A stretch of DNA of 64,000 nt from Defluviitaleaceae bacterium (GTDB taxonomy: Bacteria > Bacillota > Clostridia > Lachnospirales > UBA5962), in contig WRBA01000010.1 in NCBI GenBank assembly GCA_009779915.1, positions 34,236 through 98,235 on the forward strand, given 5' to 3'. Positions within the stretch are counted from its first letter, which is position 1; each line of letters opens with the position of its first letter. A model generated the notes under the pieces. It did not search any database. It saw only the letters and a list, made by a program, of their open reading frames with translations, and was not told where the DNA came from. Shown here piece after piece: positions 59,524-64,000 of this stretch. The position numbers and the translations under genes were made by a program.

Positions 59524-60582
59524 TTAATTTTTTGCCTGAAGCCTTCCGGGGCATGTATCGCCATCAGTATAGAACAAACAGCGTTTACATCCGGCACAAG
59601 GAATGATTTCTTCGCTTTTTTCGTATTTATTTATCCAATTGGGATCAGCCAATAAGCCTCTTGCCGCAGCGGAAAAATCGCATAAGCCTTTCTTAACAAT
59701 TTCATCAGCCATTTCAGGAGTTTTTATGCCAAACACGCATATAGTAGGGATATTAACATGCTTATAAATATTCATTCCTAATTGGCATACCCAATGATAA
59801 TCGCCAAAGCTTTCCATATCCTCAGGCTCGTTCATATTATGCCCTCTGGAGATGTTTAGAAGGTCAATACCGGCAGATTCCAGGGTTTTCGCATAGCTTA
59901 CAGCCTCAGCCATACTATCATCATTTGCACCGAAACGCATAGCAATGATAAAATCTTTTGGCAAATTAGTTTTTATAGCTTCCACAATTTTAAGATGAAG
60001 GAGCAGTCTGTTTTTGCCGTATTCATCCTCCCGCTTATTAACATCGGAGGAAAGAAATTGAGTCAGTAAATAGCCGTGGGCACCATGAATTTCAATGCCG
60101 TCAAATCCGGCTTTGCAGGCGCGAAGTGCCGCGTTTTTGAAATCATCAATAACTCCTTCAATTTCTTCTATTGTTGCGCCTCTTACGATTTTGCCTTCCC
60201 CTAAGTCATAATCGCTTGCAGTGAAAATATTTTCATGAGCAGTGGTGTCAGTGTGGGTTTTATGCCCTGCATGATGTATTTGTAAAAGGGCAATAGCACC
60301 GTTTTCATGGATTTTATCGACTATCTTTTTAAGTCCGCCGATATGAGCATCATCCCATATCCCAAGCTGAGTAGGATGAAGCCGACCGTTTTTGTTAATA
60401 CAGGTAGCTTCCACAATAATAAGCCCACAGCCGCCTTTAGCCATTATTTCATAATGTTTAATATTTCGCTCATTGACAAGTCCGTCATCGTTGGCATAGT
60501 TAAAACATACACATGGCGGAAAAACCAACCGGTTTTTCACAGTTTTACCCTTAAGGTCATAGGTAGAGAATAAATCAGGCAT
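59524..60582 (-). CDS. NADH:flavin oxidoreductase (Old Yellow Enzyme family), short form
   Basis: This 352-residue FMN TIM-barrel has NRLVFPPCVCFNYANDDG, LLQIHHAGHKT, GFDGIEIHGAHGYLLTQFLS and FSAAARGLLADP. It ends with a Cys motif (CAGCKRCLFYTDGDTCPG) of the type that holds an Fe-S cluster in 2,4-dienoyl-CoA reductase-like proteins. The downstream FAD/NAD domain of those enzymes is absent. The start at 60582 follows GGGGG; an upstream start would overlap glnS. It is probably co-transcribed with glnS. Confidence 0.88.
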   Translation of the reverse strand: MPDLFSTYDLKGKTVKNRLVFPPCVCFNYANDDGLVNERNIKHYEIMAKGGCGLIIVEATCINKNGRLHPTQLGIWDDAHIGGLKKIVDKIHENGAIALLQIHHAGHKTHTDTTAHENIFTASDYDLGEGKIVRGATIEEIEGVIDDFKNAALRACKAGFDGIEIHGAHGYLLTQFLSSDVNKREDEYGKNRLLLHLKIVEAIKTNLPKDFIIAMRFGANDDSMAEAVSYAKTLESAGIDLLNISRGHNMNEPEDMESFGDYHWVCQLGMNIYKHVNIPTICVFGIKTPEMADEIVKKGLCDFSAAARGLLADPNWINKYEKSEEIIPCAGCKRCLFYTDGDTCPGRLQAKN

Positions 60583-60601
60583 AAAATCCCCCTTTTTTAT
60601 A

Positions 60602-62293
60602 TTACTTATTGTCAGGTGGTTTGTAGGAGCTTTTAAGTGCAACTATTTCATTAAAAACAAGCCCATTTTCCCTTGTAGATAGTTTAAAATCTTTAAAAAA
60701 ATAACCGTTACGTAAAAATTGCAGCCTTACGGTATCTAAGTCAAGCTCGTTAATATGAGGCTCAACATAGCAGTTTTCAAAAACCTCCATGGAATTTGGG
60801 TTTTTTCTAATACCAAACTCGGCTTCTTCATCGTCATAAACTAAATAATCCAATTTATTTGCGGTAACTTTAACGGCACGTTTTGCGCTAACCCAGTGGA
60901 TTGTGCCTTTTACCTTCCTGGCGTCAAAACCGGAGCCGCTTTTGGTAGCGGGGTCATAAGTTGCATGGATTTCTGTTATATTGCCATTATCATCTTTAAC
61001 AAAGTCTGTACATGTTACAAAATAGGCACCTTTAAGCCTGACTTCCTGCCCGGGAGTGAGCCTGTGGTATTTCTTAGGCGCCTCTTCCATAAAGTCTGAA
61101 CGCTCAATATAGAGTTCTTTGGAAAAAGGGACTTCTCTTGTTCCCATTTCCTCGTTTTCGGCGTTGTTTTCTATTGTCAAAAACTCTTCCTTATCATCAG
61201 GATAATTGGTAATTACAAGCTTAACAGGATTAAGGATAGCCATAAGCATTTGGGATTTGGGCTTTAAATCATCTCTAACACAATGCTCTAAAAATGAAAT
61301 ATCTACACGGCTGTTAGCTTTAGATATGCCAATTTTCTCGCAAAAATTCTTTAAAGCTTCAGGGGTGTAGCCACGGCGGCGAACGCCGCAAATTGTAATA
61401 AGCCTAGGGTCATCCCAGCCGTCAACTTCGCCGTCTTCAACTAATTTCTTTATATAACGCTTGCCGGAAACTGTATTAGTAAGATAAAGCTTGGCAAATT
61501 CAATTTGGCGCGGCTTAGGGTCAAAGCAGTCAAGGGTATTTATAACCCAGTCATAAAGAGGTCTGTGATCTTCAAACTCAAGAGAGCATAGGGAGTGGGT
61601 TATTTTCTCCGCGGCGTCTTGGAGAGGGTGGGCATAGTCATAAGTAGGGTAAATACACCATTTATCCCCTGTGTTATGATGATGAAGCCTTGCGATACGA
61701 TAAATTATAGGATCACGCATATTTATATTAGGGCTTGACATATCAATTTTTGCCCTTAAAGTTTTTGAGCCGTCAGGGAATTTGCCTTCCCTCATACCTT
61801 TGAAAAGTTCAAGGTTTTCCTCCACACTCCTGTCTCTGTAAGGGCTGTTTTTGCCCGGCTCATTTAAAGTACCCCTGTACTCTTTCACTTCATCAGGGGT
61901 TAATTCACATACATAAGCTTTGCTTTTTTGTATAAGGTCAATGGCGTACTCATAGGTTTGCTCAAAATAATCCGAACCGTAGTATAAATCAAAATCATTA
62001 CCAATAAGCCATTTAACATCCTCGATAATACCATTTACATACTGCATTTCTTCTTTTGCAGGATTGGTATCATCAAAGCGCAAATTAAACTTGCCACCAT
62101 ACATTTTTGCCAGACCATAGTTAAGAAGTATCGCCTTAGCGTGACCGATATGAAGAAAACCGTTAGGCTCAGGGGGAAATCTTGTACAGATATCCTGCAA
62201 ACGGCCTTCCAAATCTTTTTGTATAAATGCATGGATAAAACCGCCGGTTTCAGCCAAAGCACTTTCTGATAAATTGTTTTCGCCATCTGCCAT
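60602..62293 (-). CDS. glnS: Glutaminyl-tRNA synthetase
   Basis: This 563-residue class I synthetase has HIGH at 48-51 (PPEPNGFLHIGHAKAI), RFDDTNPAKEE, a KMSKS-region written VSGKRYIKKLVEDGEV, and the C-terminal two-barrel anticodon-binding part (LKGAYFVTC onward). It charges tRNA-Gln directly. Many Firmicutes use GatCAB instead, so GlnS suggests acquisition, as known for some Clostridia. It has a GGAGGTG site. Confidence 0.94.
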   Translation of the reverse strand: MADGENNLSESALAETGGFIHAFIQKDLEGRLQDICTRFPPEPNGFLHIGHAKAILLNYGLAKMYGGKFNLRFDDTNPAKEEMQYVNGIIEDVKWLIGNDFDLYYGSDYFEQTYEYAIDLIQKSKAYVCELTPDEVKEYRGTLNEPGKNSPYRDRSVEENLELFKGMREGKFPDGSKTLRAKIDMSSPNINMRDPIIYRIARLHHHNTGDKWCIYPTYDYAHPLQDAAEKITHSLCSLEFEDHRPLYDWVINTLDCFDPKPRQIEFAKLYLTNTVSGKRYIKKLVEDGEVDGWDDPRLITICGVRRRGYTPEALKNFCEKIGISKANSRVDISFLEHCVRDDLKPKSQMLMAILNPVKLVITNYPDDKEEFLTIENNAENEEMGTREVPFSKELYIERSDFMEEAPKKYHRLTPGQEVRLKGAYFVTCTDFVKDDNGNITEIHATYDPATKSGSGFDARKVKGTIHWVSAKRAVKVTANKLDYLVYDDEEAEFGIRKNPNSMEVFENCYVEPHINELDLDTVRLQFLRNGYFFKDFKLSTRENGLVFNEIVALKSSYKPPDNK

Positions 62294-62516
62294 AGGGCGA
62301 CACCTCCTTATTATAATTATAGCCGCTCAACTTTCACAATAGTAAAATTTTGCGCTAGAGTCAATTATATTATACAAAGTGCGAAAAAGCAACAGAGCAA
62401 ACCCATGAAAAAATAATTTCTACGATTTGTAATCTTTGCATCGCAGATTTTAATCGATTTGACGGAATTTATTTCTGTCAAATCGCAAAAGTTTGCAAAG
62501 TTTCGTAGGAATTTTG

Positions 62517-62583
62517 CAAACTTACCTTAAGTTTCTCGCCGAAATCCTGATTTCGGGGAAGGGCAAACCCATGAAGGGTTTAC
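62517..62583. repeat. Two-hairpin dispersed repeat, copy 2
   Basis: It shares CAAACTTACCTTAAGTT, then the GCCGAAATC-CT-GATTTCGG stem, with copy 1 at 32456-32525. The second stem is changed to GGCAAACCC-ATGAA-GGGTTTACC but keeps its position and pairing, which points to selection or gene conversion preserving structure. Confidence 0.7.
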
Positions 62584-62626
62584 CCTGGAAAAAGCAATAG
62601 AAAGGGTGTGTTTGTTTGTCGATTTA

Positions 62627-62635
62627 TGCTATACT
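62627..62635 (+). promoter_or_regulatory. Extended -10 promoter of the DUF5721 gene
   Basis: TGCTATACT in the context TTATGCTATACT, the same string as at 40287-40298. The transcript start would be about 20 bp before element B, so the mRNA leader contains the whole 74-bp element. Confidence 0.5.
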
Positions 62636-62655
62636 ATAGGTGTTAACTATAAATC

Positions 62656-62729
62656 GGCAACAGTGCATAACCTAAGTTGAAGCAAAAAGCGACAAAAAAA
62701 TTGTCTGTAACTAGTTATGCACCATTGTC
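62656..62729. mobile_element. Element B copy 2, intact 74 bp
   Basis: It starts GGCAACAGTGCATAACC and ends GTTATGCACCATTGTC, forming imperfect terminal inverted repeats around a polyA-containing middle. It matches copy 1 at 45239-45484 once that copy's 173-bp insertion is removed, which shows the empty site. Confidence 0.8.
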
Positions 62730-62756
62730 AATCCAAAATTAAGTCGGAGGATAAAT

Positions 62757-63251
62757 ATGCTCAACTTAAAAATAGAATCTGTTGATGTAAAAACATTTAT
62801 GAACACCCTTCTTACAAGCGAAATATTTGATTTTTTCGAGGTTAGGGGAGTGGATATTACAACTATTACCCATTTTAATATATCCGGGCAAAAGATTTTG
62901 CCAGACAGTGCCAATGATTCCTCTGATTTGCCTGAAAAAGCTTCGAAAGCCGAGTATTGCAAGTGGAGTGAAATAAGACCATTCGTTTTTAACATAATAA
63001 AAGGGGGTACGCGCCCATCCCATATGAAAATTATATTTTCAATGGAAAGCGCAGAAGTAAATAAACTCCATGAAAATGGTGCCGCAATGTATTTAAACAT
63101 ACAATACGGAGGAGAGGAAATATATTTCACATCAGCAACTGCACAAAAAGGGTTTAGCTTGGATAAAAGCCTTGACCATGTGTGGGAAGATTATTTGAAG
63201 GAATTTTTCATGGCAAATAAAATTAAAGCAAAAGAGATTGAAATGGAATAG
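62757..63251 (+). CDS. DUF5721-family protein
   Basis: This 164-residue soluble protein begins MLNLKIESVDVKTFMNTLLT and contains FNISGQKILPDSANDSSD, IRPFVFNIIKGGTRPSHMKI and SLDHVWEDYLKEFF. It fits the DUF5721 family common in Lachnospiraceae, of unknown function. The AGTCGGAGG site is good. It is followed after 46 bp by the deaminase gene. Confidence 0.82.
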   Translation: MLNLKIESVDVKTFMNTLLTSEIFDFFEVRGVDITTITHFNISGQKILPDSANDSSDLPEKASKAEYCKWSEIRPFVFNIIKGGTRPSHMKIIFSMESAEVNKLHENGAAMYLNIQYGGEEIYFTSATAQKGFSLDKSLDHVWEDYLKEFFMANKIKAKEIEME

Positions 63252-63297
63252 TATAAGGTGATATACTCTCTAAGGTGATAACCTAGCCCTAAAGGAC

Positions 63298-63792
63298 GTG
63301 AAGAACATAGAACGCATAAGCAAAACAAATTATTATCTCGATATAGCCCAAACAGTAGCATCCCGCAGCACTTGTTTAAGGCGTATGTATGGTGCGATTA
63401 TTGTGAGGAATGATGTTATTGTATCCACAGGTTATTGTGGTGCTCCTCGTGGCCGTCAAAATTGCTGCGATATGGGTTATTGTTTGCGTGAGAAAATGAA
63501 AATCCCTCGAGGGGAAAGATATGAGTTGTGCCGCTCGGTACATTCTGAAGCAAATGCAATAATCGCGGCGCCTAGGGAGTTAATGCTGGGTGCGGCAATG
63601 TATCAAGCTTGTATTGATGTTTCTACAGGTGAGCTTGGGGTTAATATTGACTCCTGCCAGATGTGCAAAAAACTGATAATAAACGCCGGCATTGAGAGTG
63701 TAGTATTTCGCAATACACTGACTAAGTACCGTGTTGCGGCAGTTGCAGACTGGGTTACGGATGATGACAGCTTAGGAAAAATAGGGTATTAG
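63298..63792 (+). CDS. Deoxycytidylate deaminase-family protein (ComEB-like)
   Basis: This 164-residue zinc deaminase has the proton-shuttle HxE motif in SVHSEANAI and the second zinc motif CxxC in DSCQMCKKL, where the usual Pro before Cys is Ser. GAIIVRNDVIVSTGYCGAPRG resembles dCMP deaminases. The likely reaction is dCMP to dUMP, supplying dTMP synthesis. It starts with GTG after AAAGGA. The TAG stop spans the junction with the MITE at 63792, so the present C-terminus was set by the insertion. Confidence 0.85.
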   Translation: MKNIERISKTNYYLDIAQTVASRSTCLRRMYGAIIVRNDVIVSTGYCGAPRGRQNCCDMGYCLREKMKIPRGERYELCRSVHSEANAIIAAPRELMLGAAMYQACIDVSTGELGVNIDSCQMCKKLIINAGIESVVFRNTLTKYRVAAVADWVTDDDSLGKIGY

Positions 63793-64000
63793 AGCCAGTT
63801 TAATACCTTGCTATTGAAGAATTTTTTTGCCAGGCGCGAAAATGCCGAGCGGGAACCCATTAAAGCCTGCTTTAATGGGCTGGTCGTAAATGCTTCGCAT
63901 TTACTGCTCGCCATGCGTCCCGGCTGGTCGTAAATGCTTCGCATTTACTGCTCGCCATGCGTCCCGGCTGGTCGTAAATGCTTCGCATTTACTGCTCGCC
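63792..64000. mobile_element. MITE-like element, copy 3 (left part; runs off the window)
   Basis: It starts GAGCCAGTTTAATA after TTA, a diverged form of the GAGCCTGTTTAGTATCTC end. It is similar to 11289 onward through GCCAGGCGCGAAAATGCCGAGCGGGAACCCATTAAA-like sequence and the CCCATTAAAG...CTTTAATGGG stem. The interior is then expanded by a tandem array. The right end is outside the window. Confidence 0.7.
63880..64000. repeat. 44-bp tandem hairpin array inside MITE copy 3
   Basis: Units start at 63880, 63924 and 63968 and are identical as far as visible. Each contains GTAAATGC-TTC-GCATTTAC and ends CTGCTCGCCATGCGTCCCGG; the third is cut by the window end after 33 bp. The related single unit in copy 2 has GGACGC-TTT-GCGTCC at the same place. 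There are no spacers, so it is not a CRISPR array. Confidence 0.85.

Larger units (their letters stand above)
62294..62756. other. 463-bp intergenic region rich in repeats
   Basis: Between divergent glnS and the DUF5721 gene lie several items. There is a perfect-like stem CGATTTGAC...GTCAAATCG (62455-62485), TTTGCAAAG/TTTTGCAAA repeats, the second two-hairpin repeat (62517-62583), an extended -10 promoter (62627-62635) and the intact element B (62656-62729). No gene is seen. Confidence 0.7.

Noticed and set aside
63880..64000. Tandem repeats resembling a CRISPR array
   Set aside because: Units are contiguous 44-bp copies with no variable spacers, and each is a MITE-internal hairpin.

Overview
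The window looks like a chromosomal segment of a low-to-moderate GC anaerobic Clostridia (Firmicutes), possibly Lachnospirales-like. The reasons are strong AGGAGG-type ribosome sites, a ylxM-ffh-rpsP-khpA-rimM-trmD block, a Rel/Dtd/HemZ/HisS/AspS series, families common in Lachnospiraceae (DUF5721, DUF6442), and two anaerobic catabolic modules. No tRNA, rRNA or CRISPR array was seen. Family assignments come from reading sequence motifs, not from database searches.

Layout. 1-0.7 kb: 5' part of a dicarboxylate/amino-acid symporter (minus) and a MITE-like element. 0.75-17.3 kb: mostly housekeeping genes on the plus strand (dipeptidases, SRP, ribosome maturation, (p)ppGpp metabolism, tRNA proofreading, HisS, AspS). 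This run is interrupted by a lipoprotein of the beta-lactamase fold that lacks its catalytic residues, a 49-aa membrane protein, and a second MITE. 17.4-19.3 kb: membrane orphan, Phd/ParE-type toxin-antitoxin pair, and a 43-aa lipoprotein. 19.4-25.2 kb (minus): lactate utilisation, with lactate permease, a small Cys-rich protein, a GlcD/LctD-type FAD dehydrogenase, EtfB and EtfA. 25.6-27.9 kb (minus): a 760-aa protein with a cyclic-nucleotide-binding domain. 28.2-40.1 kb (plus): a lysine-fermentation region with PhzF-like enzyme, KamB, KamC, AraC/GyrI regulator, then a sigma-70 promoter, a lysine riboswitch with terminator, and kal-kce-kdd-kamA-kamD-kamE-atoD-atoA. 40-59 kb: accessory genes, including RlmA-like methyltransferase, DUF1538 permease, peptide-binding lipoprotein, AstE-like deacylase, twin DUF6442 proteins with an XRE regulator, Orr-like racemase, nitroreductase, cyclic-2,3-DPG synthetase-like GTPase, two amidases, methyltransferase, lipid kinase, hybrid histidine kinase and metallophosphoesterase. 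58.7-64 kb: secreted acidic stalk protein, OYE-family flavoenzyme, GlnS (minus), then DUF5721 and a dCMP-deaminase-like protein (plus), and a third MITE carrying a 44-bp tandem hairpin array that runs off the window.

How the genes fit together. The kam region supplies a nearly complete front end for fermenting L-lysine to crotonyl-CoA plus acetoacetate. The enzymes are lysine 2,3-aminomutase, beta-lysine 5,6-aminomutase and its reactivase, 3,5-diaminohexanoate dehydrogenase, the cleavage enzyme, the ammonia lyase and a CoA-transferase. The lactate block couples D/L-lactate oxidation to an electron-transfer flavoprotein. Both fit an amino-acid- and lactate-fermenting lifestyle.

The most unusual features are not the enzymes. 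First, a lysine riboswitch sits in front of a lysine-degrading operon, yet its visible pairings suggest an OFF switch. Second, a rich set of small terminal-inverted-repeat elements includes a three-level nested insertion at 45.1-45.5 kb that can be resolved by its target duplications. Third, two MITE insertions supply the stop codon of the upstream gene.
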